Below, piece after piece: positions 20,162-31,835 of a stretch of DNA of 64,000 nt (positions within the stretch are counted from its first letter, which is position 1; every line of letters starts with the position of its first letter). The notes beneath the pieces were generated by a model. The model was not told where the DNA came from and did no database searches. It was given only the letters and a program-made list of their open reading frames with translations. The position numbers were made by a program, and so were the translations under genes. This DNA comes from Siphonodentalium dalli (taxonomy: Eukaryota; Mollusca; Scaphopoda; Gadilida; Siphonodentaliidae): contig CP136066.1 of the NCBI GenBank assembly GCA_032622095.1, positions 113,979,319 through 114,043,318 of the forward strand, in the 5' to 3' direction.

Positions 20162-20500
20162 CTGGAACAAAACCAATAATGAAATGACATTATAATGGCT
20201 GCTATGATAACCATAAGTGTAGGCTTATATCAGTGAATAAAAACTGAAAAGTTAGTACCCAGACACCATCTTGACCCCAAAAGAGTGGCAATTAACTAAG
20301 GGGGTTGAAAATTACAACCACATAGACTGTACCACTTCAGATGACATGCAGATGACACGCCATCTGAATTAAGAACAAATGTAAATATTAAGTCCTTTAA
20401 TATTGTGATAAAATAATGTCGATAAACATGGTCAATGATTCCGCTAACAAAAGTCATTGCATCTAATTCATTAAAAATGAAGCTGTTGTTTTGTGCCTAT
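20162..20500. other. Intronic or upstream sequence, nothing recognised
   Basis: AT-rich sequence between the exonuclease exon and the first pearl-like repeat, collinear with copy B. Confidence 0.5.
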
Positions 20501-21450
20501 TTTTTAGTCGAGTTTTTTTCCAAAACTCGACTTATAGTTTGATGAGGGACGGTGGGCGGCGGACGGGCGGGAGGGCGGCGTGTTTTTCTTATAACTCAAC
20601 CGTTTATTGACGGTGTGTGAGTACATATCCATGCAGGTAAGCTGCAGACAAAAAATCGGGTTCGTCCGCACATTTATTACAGAGTTATGGCCCTTTGCCA
20701 TTTTTCACTGATTTTAGGCTCGTTAGCGCAACAATTTCAACAAACGTTATCTGATTCGATTGAAATTTGGGATATAGGTGTCTTCCAAGAATATCTCGGA
20801 CGAGTTTGAAAAACGGCCTGGTCCGATAAAATTTGATAGAGTTATGGCCCTTAATTAGTCATTTTTAACGAATTTTCAGCTTGTTAGCGCAATAACTTCA
20901 ACAAACGTTATCCGATTTGATTGAAATTTGGTATATAGGTGTCTCCCAAGAATATCTCGGATGAGTTCGAAAACCGGCCTGGTCCGATAAAATTTGATGG
21001 AGTTATGGCCCTTAATTAGTCATTTTTCACGAATTTTCAGCTCGTTAGCACGATAACTTCAACAAACGTTATCCGATTTGATTGAAATTTGGTATATAGG
21101 TGTCTCCCAAGAATACCTCGGACGAGTTAGAAAACCGGCCCGGTCCGATAAAATTTGATAGAGTTATGGCCCTTAATTAGTCATTTTTCGTGAATTTTTA
21201 GCTCGTTAGCGCGAAACTTCAACAAACGTCCTCCGATTTGTTTAAAATTTGGAATAGACATATTTGCCAAGAATATTTCGGACGAGCCTGGCCCGATAAA
21301 ATTTGATAGAGTTATGGCCCTTAATTAGTCATTTTTCGATTTTACCTATTAATTAGTCTACCGATACTGATGCACACCAATTGGCGGTAGCCACCGGCGG
21401 TAAGCCACCGAAAACGAGACACAGCATCTCTGATGCCACCTCTTGTTTAT
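20501..21450 (+). mobile_element. Pearl-like element with terminal hairpin and 165-bp core repeats (copy A)
   Basis: Opens with the hairpin GTCGAGTTTT / AAAACTCGAC (20508-20532) and a GGGCGGCGGACGGGCGG tract. About four or five tandem units of about 165 bp follow, each with GTTATGGCCCTTAATTAG, CAACAAACGTTATCCGAT and TTGAAATTTGGTATATAGGT. It closes with GCGGTAGCCACCGGCGGTAA and CACCTCTTGT. Copy B (about 56481-57290) has one core unit fewer. The architecture resembles bivalve pearl elements; I cannot confirm the exact family. Confidence 0.6.
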
Positions 21451-22090
21451 ATTTTATTATTATAAAACATTTTTTGACAATGTTAAATACAAACGAAATC
21501 AATAGAACAAGACTTTAGAGATTGTATATTATATTCCTGGAATGATATTTATGATATTCAGTTTACCAGTACAAAACGCATTTGTTAACTTGTTAGATAT
21601 GTATAAGAAGCAGATTAACTATATATTAACCCAACCTTTTGTTGGTTAATTAAACTTGTAAATCTTTTATTTCCTTATGGAGATTGATGATCATTCTGGA
21701 CTCGTTGACTAAGGATCTAAGGCAAAGTTATACGGAGAATGATGAGGTTTGCCAAATGATTGACGACGTAGTGGGAGTTCTTTTTACCAAAGGGAGTGTT
21801 GTGTTGTTTCATTCGCAACATTTCCGCTGTAACGGTAAAATATACAAACTCACGGCTCAACATTGAAATGTTATCACTGAGTTTGTTCACTCTGTGAATT
21901 GTGGTCAGTAACCAGGTATGATATATAAGATGATGTATTTCTCATTTTAAATCATCTTTATTTCACCATGGCTAACGCGCAAGGAAATGAGCATTATACA
22001 ATCCAAATGGAGAGGTGTTAAATGTCTGATATTTGCAGGGACGTGGCTAGATGGTCTCCATTTGGGGAGGGGATGTCCACTTTGGCGAAT
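21451..22090. other. Non-coding spacer with an unassigned 60-codon ORF
   Basis: A plus-strand ORF at 21684-21866 (ATG at 21687; LTKDLRQSYTENDEVCQMID...) is open in both copies with one residue change. It has no domain I recognise and no typical gene context, so it is not called as a gene. Confidence 0.35.
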
Positions 22091-23003
22091 TCCAGTCCGC
22101 CTCTAAGCGTCGGCTTGATACGACCGTTGTTTGCGCATAATAATTGGCATGGCGGAACACGAAATCGAATTTGACCTGTCTTTAGTGCTAGTAAACCTAC
22201 ATACCAAATTTAATTTCATTCAGTACACATTTACTAAAGTTATCATCCGGAAACCTCAAATTGGCAAAAATTCTAAGTAAAAAAGGGACATAACTCTGGT
22301 GAAAATTGGCGGGCGGAACCCGAATTCCAACTTGACCTGTGTTTTGCTGGGAGAAAGACACATACCAAATTTGGTTTAAATCTGATTAACTCTACTAAAG
22401 TTATCATCCGGACACCAACTTTTGTGGTTTTATACATGTACATGTACATGTACATGTGTACAGTTGTATGTCGGGTCGGCAGACAAAAAAGGGCCATAAC
22501 TCTCGCAAAAATTATCGGATTAAACCGAAATTCGAACTTGAGCTGTATTTTGATATAAGTAATCCACAAAAAAACAATAAACAATCCAAAATCAAGTTAT
22601 CATCCGGAAACAAAAAAACAGAAGAAAAACTGAATTTTCTATGTCGAAAAAGGGGCATAACTCTGTTAAAAATGGTCGGGCAGAACCCAAGTTCGAACTT
22701 GACCTATGTTTTGCTGGGAGAAAGTAATATACCAAATTTGGTTTGAATCCGATTAACTCTACTAAAGTTATCATCCGGAAACCAACTTTCAGGGGTTTTC
22801 TAAGTCAAAAAAGGGGCATAACTCTGGTGAAAATTGGCGGACGGAACCAGAATTCGAACTTGACCTGTCTTTTCTGCTAGTAAACCCACATACCAAATAC
22901 CAAAAAATCGGCGGACAAAAAGGGCCGTAACTCATGTAATAAAAGGTCAGCAGACCACAGTGTCCCCCGACAACATGGCAAGTCGATGCCGCTTTGTTAA
23001 AGA
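22091..23003 (+). repeat. Tandem-core repeat with 'CATACCAAATTTGGTTT' phrases (copy A)
   Basis: About five diverged units of roughly 150-190 bp. Each has a GGGCATAACTCTGGTGAAAA-like block, a CGAACTTGACCTGT-like block, CATACCAAATTTGGTTT and AAAGTTATCATCCGGA. A (TGTACA)n stretch lies near 22435-22455. The allelic region in B is about 58470-59378. It looks like the body of a pearl-like element. All ORFs here are repeat shadows. Confidence 0.65.
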
Positions 23004-23639
23004 CGAGAGGCCGATCACGATCGGCAGATGTTTAACCCATCCCTTGGCGATAGTAAATTGTTATAATCAGAATCATAATCTTTTAATGTTGAATTATAGA
23101 GTATACTGTTATGATCTAAAGTAGTATATGACAAATGTACATAATAACCAGTAATAACACAAATTATTGAAATGTATGAGTCAATATAGAAGGGTTAATA
23201 TAACATCTAAACTCTAGAGCCTGTCACCACTATCATAGTGTAAGCAGTTCTATTCATGTTGTTGCAAATTGCCATGTGAGATATCAAAATAATATAATTA
23301 TTTATTTAATGGAAAAGGTTAAAAGACATGGAATGGGTAAAAGGGGTTAAATCACCTATCTCTGCCCTGTTTGATCCAATGTAGTCCCAATATCCAAGGA
23401 CTTGGAGAGCTCCATTGGTCTAGTTAAATATATTTTCATGGCTAAGTTGTGGTTAATAAGATAGCAAAATCAATTTATCCAATAATTCACTAATTTGTGT
23501 CTCTTATAGAGAGCTAACATATGAGGGCTATAAATAACTCTCAATAAACCATGTCTTTTTATCTCTCTCACAGAGAAGCTGTGAGGCTGAGGTATTCATT
23601 AATTGTAAGTTACTTGGGTTATAATTGGATAATTCTTAG

Positions 23640-24300
23640 TTGAAAAAGGGCCATATCTCTGTTATAACAAATTGGATCTAACCCATATTCAAACTCGTTC
23701 TGTATTTTGAGTTGAGAAACTCATATACCAAATTTGGCTCCTATCAGATGAAAAATGGTTGCTTTATCGAAGTATGTGTGAACTATATGTCAAAGGACCA
23801 TAACTCCATTAAAAAACATCCGATCAAACCCATATTCGAACTCAATCTGTATCTTGGTCTGAGAAACTCATATACCAAATTTGGTTCCAATCAGATAAAA
23901 AATGTTTGAGTTATGGCAGAATTCATGAATTATAAGTCGAAAAAGGGCCATAACTCTGTAAAATAAACTCGGATCAAACCCATATTCGAACTCGGTCTGT
24001 ATTTTGGGCCGAGAAACTCACATACCAAATTTGGTTCCGATCAGATAAAAAATGTTTGAGTTATGGCAGAATGCGTGAATTCTAAGTCGAAAAAGGGACA
24101 TAACTCTGTAAAAAAAAGTTGGATCAAACCCATATTCGAACTCGATCTGTATTTTGGGCTGAAAACCCCATATACAAAATTTGGTTTTGATCAGGTAGAA
24201 AATGTTTGAGTTATCGCATTACACGTAAAGTGTCTACGGACGGACAGACGGACGGACAGACGGACGGACGGACGGACGGACGAACGACGAGTGGTCAATC
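23640..24300 (+). repeat. 150-bp tandem-core repeat followed by (GGAC)n microsatellite
   Basis: Four units, each with AAAAAGGGCCATAACTCTGT, CCCATATTCGAACTCG, ATACCAAATTTGGTTC and GATCAGATAAAAAATG. The array runs directly into GTCTACGGACGGACAGACGG and further GGAC repeats (24236-24285). Core repeats followed by a tetranucleotide tract is the pearl-type arrangement. Confidence 0.75.
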
Positions 24301-24374
24301 CGGACAACGACACTATGTTTACCATACATGGTATGGGTAAACATAAAAAGGGTTAATAACTCCATAAAAAAAAA

Positions 24375-24875
24375 TATTAGCTATATAGATGTTGCAAATC
24401 ACCAACATGTTAGGAACAATATCCTAGAGTTTCAAATCTCTACATTTAAAACTGTAGGAGGAGTTGATTACACCATGAAGGTACCCAATCTCATCCAAAA
24501 GGCAAAAATGTTCCAAATTTTCTATGTCGAAAACCCCCCAAAAATATGGAAAAAATGATATTTTTTATTAGCTATATAGATGTTGCAAATCACCAACATG
24601 TTAGGAACAATATCCCAAAGTTTCAAATCTGTACATTTAAAACTGTAGGAGGAGTTGATTACACCATGAAGGTACCCAATCTCATCCAAAAGGCAAAAAT
24701 GTTCCAAATTTTCTAAGTCGAAAACCCCCCCAAAATATGGAAAAAATTATATTTTTGATTAGCTATATAGATGTTGCAAATCACCAACATGTTAGGAACA
24801 ATATCCCAGAGTTTCAAATCTCTACGTTTAAAACTGTAGGAGGAGTTGATTACACCATGAAGGTACCCAATCTTG
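24375..24875 (+). repeat. 191-bp tandem satellite, 2.6 units
   Basis: TTAGCTATATAGATG starts at 24377, 24568 and 24759, so the period is exactly 191 bp. Units are almost identical and contain CACCAACATGTTAGGAACAA, CTGTAGGAGGAGTTGATTAC and CAAAAATGTTCCAAATTTTC. The third unit breaks off into GGACGCACGGACGGACGCGG. The small ORFs on both strands are shadows of this array. Confidence 0.9.
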
Positions 24876-25260
24876 GACGCACGGACGGACGCGGGTCATT
24901 TCTATAGTCCTCCGACGGAAACGTCGGGGGACAAAAATAATTGGATGGAACCCATATTAAAACTTGGCCTGTACCTTTAGCTGGAAAATACACAAACCAA
25001 CCTTGGTTCAGATCAAATAATCCAAACTGGAGTTATCAGTCGGAAACCAAAAATGTTAACAGACGGTCAAATTCTAAATCGAAAAAGGGCCGTAACTCAT
25101 GTAAAAATAATTGGATGGAACCATATTCGAAACATGGCCTGTATCTTTAGCTGGGAAATACACATACCAACTTTGGTTCAGATCAATTAATCCAAACTGA
25201 AGTTATCTATCGGAACCCAAAAATGTTAACGGACGGACGGACTGATTACATAATACGACC
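24876..25260 (+). repeat. Pearl-like repeat fragment with foldback
   Basis: Contains the foldback GTCCTCCGACG / CGTCGGGGGAC (about 24907-24932). Two units follow with AATTGGATGGAACCC, TTAGCTGGRAAATACACA and GGTTCAGATCAA, and then ACGGACGGACGGAC at about 25230. Confidence 0.65.
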
Positions 25261-25474
25261 TTTTTTCAAAAGGGCTTATAAAAATCGCAAAATCCTAGCA
25301 TCTAGACTGGCCTCAAGCTTTCCAACTGATGGCCATATGCAAATATTGGTCCAAAAACAATAAATTCCCCCAATAAATTGTTTGAAAATCAAACTACAAG
25401 AACATTTTCAACCTATTGTTGGTGTGAAATTTCCAACTAATGTTGTGTCAGGTATGCACCACTTTGAGAACTTA

Positions 25475-27780
25475 TATAATAAAAATAATAAAAGAATTAT
25501 TATATAGCGCTTTATCCCAGATGGCCCAGAGCGCTTACATTCCCACTAGTACCCTGCCCTCTATCACAAGTGATATACATACATCTATACACACCACATA
25601 CCTATATACACATACATCAAAATAATGAAACAACATCTGAGATAACTTCCCCATAGTGAGCACAGAATAATTCACTCTTTAACAAAGATTTGAATTCGGT
25701 CAGAGAGTTTGCAAATCTTGTGTCATGTCTCAGTGAGTTCCAAACATTTGGCGCATACAAATCAACTGCTCTATCGCCATAAGTTTTCAAATTTTTTGAT
25801 GGAATATCTATTAGAGCTTGTGCCTTTGACCTCAGATTCGTAGGTGGAACATACATACTTAAAAGTTTATCAAAATATTGAGGCAATACAGGGAGAACAT
25901 TTGCTTGAACTAGATTCTGATTTTTTATAACAGAATGACGCACATTTGTAGTCTCTATGTGCACGAATAGAAAGGTAGTGTAGTTCTTGTAGCAATGGTG
26001 TTACATGTGAAAATTTTGGTTTGCGGGAAACAATCCTTGCAGCAACATTAATTACTTTTTGCAATTTATCCAAGTGTTCAGTTGTGATGCCGGCGAGAAT
26101 GGCATTAAAATAGTCTAGTTTTGAAAATACAAATGAAGAAACAAGTGTCTGTAAGCGTGTCTGTGGCCGTAACTGCGAGATGCGACGAAGCTCCATAAAC
26201 ATGGATTTGCACATAGAATTGACCTGTAAGTTCATGGATAGTGTGTTATCCAAAACAACACCTAGAATTTTGACAGACGGTGATTACTGAATATCTGAAT
26301 CGCCTATTTTAATATGGTGAACGTCAGTGTGTTTAATGCGGTAATCGGTTCCACATAACATCAACTCAGTTTTTTCTTCGTTTAACTTAAGTTTATTAAT
26401 TTCCATCCACGATTTTACATCAGTTATACAGTCCTGTATTTGTTTCAAGTTTTCAATTATGTCACAAGGCAGGAAAGAAAGGTACATTTGAATATCGTCA
26501 GCATACATGTGGTAACGAACACCATTGGATATAATTACATCACCGAGCGGCTTGACGTACATCGAATATAAAACAGGTCCTAAAACTGAGCCTTGCGGGA
26601 CTCCGAAGCGAAGCAATTTAGGTTCCGAGAACGTGTCGCCAATCTGTACTTTTTGTGTACGATCAGTCAGATATGATTGGAACCAATCGATAACAGTTTC
26701 CGATAAACCAAATGTGGAAGAGAGCCGCTTAATAAGGATGGAATGATCGATTGTGTCGAACGCGGCAGACAAATACAGACAGGCAACAATTGTTACAAGG
26801 CCTTCATCTGCTGCATTGAGGAGATCACTTGTGATGTATATTAAGGCCGTTTCTGTGCTATGGTTCTTTCTGTATGCAGACTGGAATGGCTCATTGTTGT
26901 TTTAGAGATGAATTGCAAGTTTGAAACGGGCCTGTAATTTTTTAAGTTGTTCTGGTCCAATCTTGGCTTCTTCAGGAGTGGTTTAAAAATTGCATGCTTA
27001 AAAATGTCAGGAAAAACGCCATGTCTTAAAGATGAATTAAATATAGATGCTATTGCTGATGCCAGCACGTCACTGTGTTCCCGGATCAACTGAGTTGGCA
27101 TAGGATCGCTGGCACAGGATTTTGGTGGCAGTTTTGCGATAAGGGATGTCACTTCCTCTTGTGTTACAGGGCGAAAATTGTTTAATTTATTCCCGGTAAA
27201 TTCAGCAAACTCAGCATCAATATTTGTTTCTATGCGAGATCTTATACGCAACACTTTATCATAAAAAAATTGCGCAAACACATTTGGTAAGTCAGCAGTA
27301 TCGTGGTTATTTGGTATTACAGTTGATTTGGACTTGCCGAGCATAGTGTTGGTCATTATAGAAACAAATTTTTGCATCTTTAATTAAGTTGCACACATGT
27401 TTACTACTGTCCAAGAATATTTCTCGGTGGTTAGTCAACTTAGATGTTCTCCACTTGCATTCGGCTTTTCTTCTTGCGGGCTTAGATTCAATAATTTCCT
27501 TCGTCATCCATGGCGCTGCAAGGCGGTTGCACATAGAGCGCGTTTTCAGAGGGGCATAATCATCAATCAGAGAGCTTAGTTTAGCGTTGAAACGTAAGGC
27601 TAGTTCATTGCATGTTCCGGAATCGTTGCATTTAAAGGCATTTGAGAGACTGGCCAAGAAATCTTGAGAGTTGATGGCTTTAATGTTCCTGGTTAGCACT
27701 TGGCATTTTGGAACTGCGGACGGTTTTGCAGTGTTGATGATAAAATTGACTAGAAAGTGGTCAGAGAATGTACATGTACA
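25475..27780 (-). pseudogene. 5'-truncated CR1/L2-like LINE, broken (copy A)
   Basis: Minus-strand non-LTR reverse transcriptase. It starts with the end of an endonuclease domain (FSDHFLVNFI, about 27771) and continues through NNLKNYRPVSNLQFISK, LSAAFDTIDHSI, RFGVPQGSVLGPVL and YHMYADDIQMYL. The C-terminal LPQYFDKLLSMYVP...YGDRAVDLYAPNVWN is in another frame. Relative to copy B this copy has a 44-bp deletion near 27354, a 52-bp deletion near 26904 and a nonsense change (TTA to TAA) near 26288. The 3' tail near 25475-25560 includes TATATAGCGCTTTATCCCAG and an AT-rich (TAAAA)-like end. CR1/L2/Rex1-type assignment is from motif style. Confidence 0.88.
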
Positions 27781-27958
27781 CCCACAAACTCACTCACTCA
27801 TCCATCAAAACCATCGATACAAAACCATTTGGCTGTTATCCATCTGTATGATCTATTAATACTACTTCAAATCCATATTCACCATATTTGTTTGGGAAAC
27901 TAAGTATATAATATTTACATGTGGCTGTTGTTTATTTTGTAATTCATTATATATGTGT
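27781..27958. other. Spacer upstream of the LINE
   Basis: CACTCACTCATCC simple sequence then AT-rich DNA; nothing else is visible. Confidence 0.4.
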
Positions 27959-28236
27959 ATCCTCCAGTTCCATAAGTAATGGAAGGAGTAATAAACCATT
28001 CTTCACTCTCGACGAAGCCCCAGTTGGTGACAATACAGAACAGTTTACTGACTACATGACCACATACTGGGTGGAAGGTGATCATGGACGAACATCTACA
28101 AGATGATAGACTTCACGAGAGAAAAGAGCAAGCCTACAACGAAGCTATGATTATTCAACTAAGAGCTGGTGGTCGACTTATGCCGCGAAGGAAGATGTAT
28201 AGGAAAATCTTCAATTCACTAGGACATTTCAATTAG
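27959..28236 (+). pseudogene. Possible MULE-type transposase C-terminal relic (copy A)
   Basis: One frame (to about 28106) reads APVGDNTEQFTDYMTTYWVE. A second frame (ATG 28084 to TAG 28236) reads KEQAYNEAMIIQLRAGGRLM and PRRKMYRKIFNSL. In MULE-type transposases of invertebrates a 'FxDYFxxTWIxG' block is followed, some distance later, by a 'QLxxGxPxPRRKRKY' block. Here the middle part is missing and the frames differ. An acceptor-like TATCCTCCAG lies just upstream. The resemblance is by eye only. It is nearly identical in copy B. Confidence 0.35.
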
Positions 28237-29562
28237 TTTAAATATCGAACCATGTTGTGTAAGTTCGGTGAAACAAAGTTGTGTAAAATCATCTCATGCA
28301 AGTTATTAGTTTTTATATATAATATACATGTATATGTATGTCATATGATATTTTATCATGGTATGTGAAATAAGTTGTTACATTTTGCTTATCTATTAAT
28401 TAAAATGCGTGAAATTTAAATTATCGTTTCAGCTACGATTATGTCGGGTGAATGGAAATTCTCCACCAAACTAAGATATAAACTATAGTTGGCATCTCTA
28501 TGATGTACCAGATTATGACACTTTGCCCCGAAACAATACCTGCCGGGTGAACGGGAAGACCCCTAATTTATCGGTTGTAGGGGGTCTGAAAATAGAAAAA
28601 TAAGTATCTGGGGGGCATAACAGCCTGTGTCAAATGTGACATCAATTATTGGTTTTAAGGTTTAATTATTTTTATTATGATTCTCATTCATAAATTCATT
28701 TTCATTATAATTTCCATGTTTTTTGCATCGTTCATATATCACATGAGTGTATTTGGCTCTAATCCGTGGCTCAAATTCATTCATTTGTTGCATATATTCT
28801 GTTGAGTATAAAAGGAGATGGTCCCATATTAAATGGCAGGATTCAGTGTACAATACCCCTTTAAGGTATTTTCGTTTATATATATTAGACAGATACACGA
28901 GTTTCCAGAGGGTTCGAAAATTTATCGATCTTCGCTATCATTTCAAAATGAAACCTTTAGCCAGGGTTTCCGCCAGGGGGGAATTAATGAGTCCGTATTG
29001 GGGAAACACTTAACGCGACGGGACGACCATGGTTCGTCCCGTCGGGCGAAAGTTTTGTTATTTGACACTGAAAAGAAGCCATTTCCTTGCACCTGAGTGT
29101 CCCACAAAGCAATCCAAAGCTACGTATATTATGCAAGTCGATCATTTCCGTGGGTGCATTATTTAATTCTGTTGATGGTATCCAAATAGTTAGTCATTTA
29201 ATTACGTACGTAAGACTGCCGTCTGATTGAAGACAATATAAATGAACGAGCTACGAGTTTAATACAGTGTTTACAAATTTATAACTTACAATAAGATTCC
29301 AACAGGTATTATGAATCTAAAGACTAAAAAGCATCTAGGCATTGACCAATAATACCTACTGTATATAGCAAGGAGAATTGAATAAAGTATTTCTTAGAAT
29401 TTCAAGTAGCGTCAGTGAAAATGAAACTGACATGATTATATATTCTGTCAATCGTAAAACTATTTGTGCGCAATGACGTCATACTGCAGGGTTTGTCTGC
29501 AGGATATATTTATAGTGGCGAAATACGAATGGTAGCAAAATATTTCACCCGGAACGCGTAGC
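28237..29562. other. Non-coding sequence, no supported gene
   Basis: AT-rich. Overlapping ORFs at 28662-28898 (minus; low-complexity Asn-rich end) and 28747-29013 (plus) cover the same DNA, and the plus one is extended in copy B by a small change, so neither is convincing. GACGGGACGACCATGGTTCG / CGTCCCGTC at about 29017-29043 forms a short hairpin. Confidence 0.45.
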
Positions 29563-29998
29563 CAGTGTTCACGCTGTCGGTAGCCAAATTAGCCAATGGC
29601 TAATCTTTTTCGAATTTGGCTAATAAAAATTTCATTTGGCTAAACTTTTGGCTAAACTTTTTTTTACCCCAAATGGAGACTGAAAGCATGGAGTCAGAAA
29701 GCTAATTAATAAAAGCGCTCAATAGATCGACATTCAAGACGAAGTTAGGTGACGAAAGTATTTCATTATTTTCGTACTTATGAAATATCGTTCCGTAACA
29801 GCAAAAGGTAAGCTCTAACAATTAGTGTACAGTAAACATATTTTTATTTCCAAATCTAACATAAATTTTGGCAAGTGGGTTTTAATTTCTGTGATATGAA
29901 CGATCTAGTCCGAAAATATCGAAAGTGGGAATATATTGCCGACTGTACAAAGGGAAACCCGATCGACAACTCTATCAACCAAGCGATCACACAGTGAT

Positions 29999-30127
29999 AT
30001 GCAATCATCTTTAGTTTTCACAAGACGGACATTCAAAGACGCATGGACATTAAACCGACCGTGGTTGAATCATGACAATGTGAAGAAAGCAATATTTTGT
30101 AAAGTGTGCATTGACGCTGGTATATAA
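29999..30127 (+). pseudogene. hAT transposase N-terminal fragment (TTF-type zinc finger)
   Basis: A 42-codon stretch from ATG reads RTFKDAWTLNRPWLNHDN and then KKAIFCKVCIDAGI. This is the start of the TTF-type zinc finger found at the N-terminus of many hAT transposases (F..W...PWL......FC..C). The frame stops immediately after the first CxxC pair and no DDE/RNase-H-like catalytic segment follows, so this is a remnant. Confidence 0.65.
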
Positions 30128-30540
30128 GCAATTTGTTCGTAACAGGCTGTTTTAATCTGGAGAAAGATTACGTCACTCTGCCCGAAACAGCAAAAGGTTA
30201 TTATTTTACATTTAATCTCTAATCCCCCATTGTCTGTCTGGTCACTCACGGGACTCCCACACAATGCATGTTTATGATGACATTGTATTTGTGACGGTCG
30301 AGGTTTATGAGCACCAAATGTAAGACAATAGCTTAATCAGCCAAATGTGAATCACGACAGATATTTTGTGGCTATTTGTCGTCAATACCGATACAGTCAA
30401 AATAATATGCATGCTTTTATGACAGATTGTAATTTGATAATGGCGTAACAATATTAAGTTATTAGTTTCCAGATGTCACTTAGATATTTTCGCAAGGATA
30501 AATATTTAATTATTTAAAAAAAAATATTTATATAAAACAA

Positions 30541-31347
30541 AACTAGAGGTGTGACTGTCCCAATGGGACTACGGATACCCCCCTTTTCAAAAAATACTAA
30601 GATGTTTGACATGTCAGTAAACATTTAGTTAAAATAATAAAATAACAGTTCCCATTGCAGGTGTACAACCATAACCCTAATCTTAAACCTATTGACCGAA
30701 AATTGTAGGAATAAAAGCTTGGAAAAAATTATGTATGTTGCGAAAAAAATAATTCTAAGTCGAAAATGGGGAATAACTCCACACAAAAAATGTCGGACAG
30801 ACGTCATAATTGCAGGTGCACAGGTTCCCATGGTACTAAATATCAGTGCCAAGATTAAAAAACATTGACCGAAAAATGTAGGAATAAAAGCTCGGACAAA
30901 ATTATGCATGTTGCAAAAAAAGTTTCTAAGTTGAAAAAGGGGGATAACTCCACCAAAAAATGTCGGACAGATGTCATAATCGCAGATGCACAAGTTCCAA
31001 TGGTACTAAATATCTGTGCCACGTTTTAAAAAAATTGACCAAAAAATGTAGGAATAAAAGCTCGGACAAAAGTATACATGCTGCGAAAATTTTCTAAGTC
31101 GAAAAAGGGGGGATAACTCCAAAAAAAAAAGTCTGACAGACGTCATAATCGCAGGTGCACAGGTTCCCATGGTGGTTGATGTCTGTGCCAAGTTTCACGG
31201 AAATTGATCAAAAAACGACTGAGAAAAACTCCGGACAAATTTGTGTCCACGGACGGACGGACGACGGACGACGGACGGACGACGGACGGACGGACGGACA
31301 AGCTGACTCCAGTATACCCCCCCTAACTTCGTTGCGGGGGGTATAAA
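30541..31347 (+). mobile_element. Pearl-like element nested in the hAT transposon
   Basis: Starts ACTAGAGGTGTGACTGTCCC and a 'GGATACCCCCC' phrase. It contains about four units of about 150-190 bp with CAGACGTCATAATCGCAGGT and GCACAGGTTCCCATGGTACT, then (GGAC/GACGGAC)n at about 31250-31300. It ends in a hairpin ATACCCCCCCTAAC / TTGCGGGGGGTAT. A related element is at 38765-39700. Confidence 0.65.
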
Positions 31348-31379
31348 AATAATAACATTAAGAAGGACAATCCCGGGTT

Positions 31380-31413
<34 letters not shown>

Positions 31414-31735
31414 ATAACTCTTTCACATAAAGATTAATAAATTTTTAATAAATGATATATATAAAAATACTTCTAGTTCATAAAAATTATTTAAATTATT
31501 GTGTATTTTACCTGTGTCTGTTAGATTTTACGTTTTAGTCATCAATTGTGAACCGACCAGAAAACGATGATTTAATTTGGCCAAAGTTTTTTTTAATTTG
31601 GCCAAAAAACATTTGGCTAAAGTTTTTTTCATTTGGCTAATAAAATTTTCATTTGGCTAAAGTTTTTTTCGGTCCAGCGTGAACACTGCGCGTAGCTTGT
31701 TCAATAGTCTGTATTAGTCCAACAACTGATGACCG

Positions 31736-31835
31736 NNNNNNNNNNNNNNNNNNNNNNNNNNNNNNNNNNNNNNNNNNNNNNNNNNNNNNNNNNNNNNNNN
31801 NNNNNNNNNNNNNNNNNNNNNNNNNNNNNNNNNNN
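31736..31835. other. Assembly gap (100 N)
   Basis: A run of exactly 100 N, a standard placeholder for unknown size. The right-hand contig begins inside the loop of a long palindrome. Confidence 0.99.

Larger units (their letters stand above)
23004..25608. other. 2.6-kb segment present only in copy A
   Basis: Copy B replaces this interval with about 35 bp of AT-rich filler (59378-59420). The segment contains pearl-like repeats, the 191-bp satellite and the 3' UTR of the adjacent LINE. Since a LINE 3' end should be present when it inserts, a deletion in B is the simpler explanation. Confidence 0.75.
29563..31688 (+). mobile_element. hAT-type DNA transposon with 8-bp target duplication (copy A)
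   Basis: Both ends start CAGTGTTCACGCTG as inverted repeats, and the element is flanked by a perfect 8-bp duplication CGCGTAGC (29555-29562 and 31689-31696). Eight-base duplications and the CAGTGTT start are hallmarks of the hAT superfamily. Subterminal regions on both sides are dense in TTTGGCTAA / TTAGCCAAA, a pattern typical of transposase-binding repeats. The element keeps only a short transposase N-terminus and carries a nested pearl-like repeat (30541-31347) and a 31-bp poly-C tract (31381-31411). Its left end is also present in copy B at 63450, so it predates the split of the two copies. Confidence 0.92.
11173..31735. other. Copy A of a large duplicated block (candidate haplotype 1)
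   Basis: 11173-30114 aligns collinearly with 49663-64000. Offsets are 38490-38491 up to 13175 and about 35980-35985 from 17010 onward. Between the large indels the copies differ only by scattered substitutions and small indels. A-only segments are 13176-16941, one tandem unit near 20835-21000, and 23004-25608. The duplicate copy starts exactly at a scaffold gap, the usual signature of an unpurged alternative haplotype. Confidence 0.85.

Noticed and set aside
19934-20176. 80-codon ORF as a complete small protein
   Set aside because: The first residues translate the intron acceptor and the last 24 translate sequence after a GC donor. The supported coding part is the 19993-20161 exon.
22273-22774. 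Opposite-strand ORFs of about 60-103 codons around 22273-22774 and 58648-59143
   Set aside because: They translate the tandem repeat and appear on both strands with repeated peptide phrases; these are repeat shadows.
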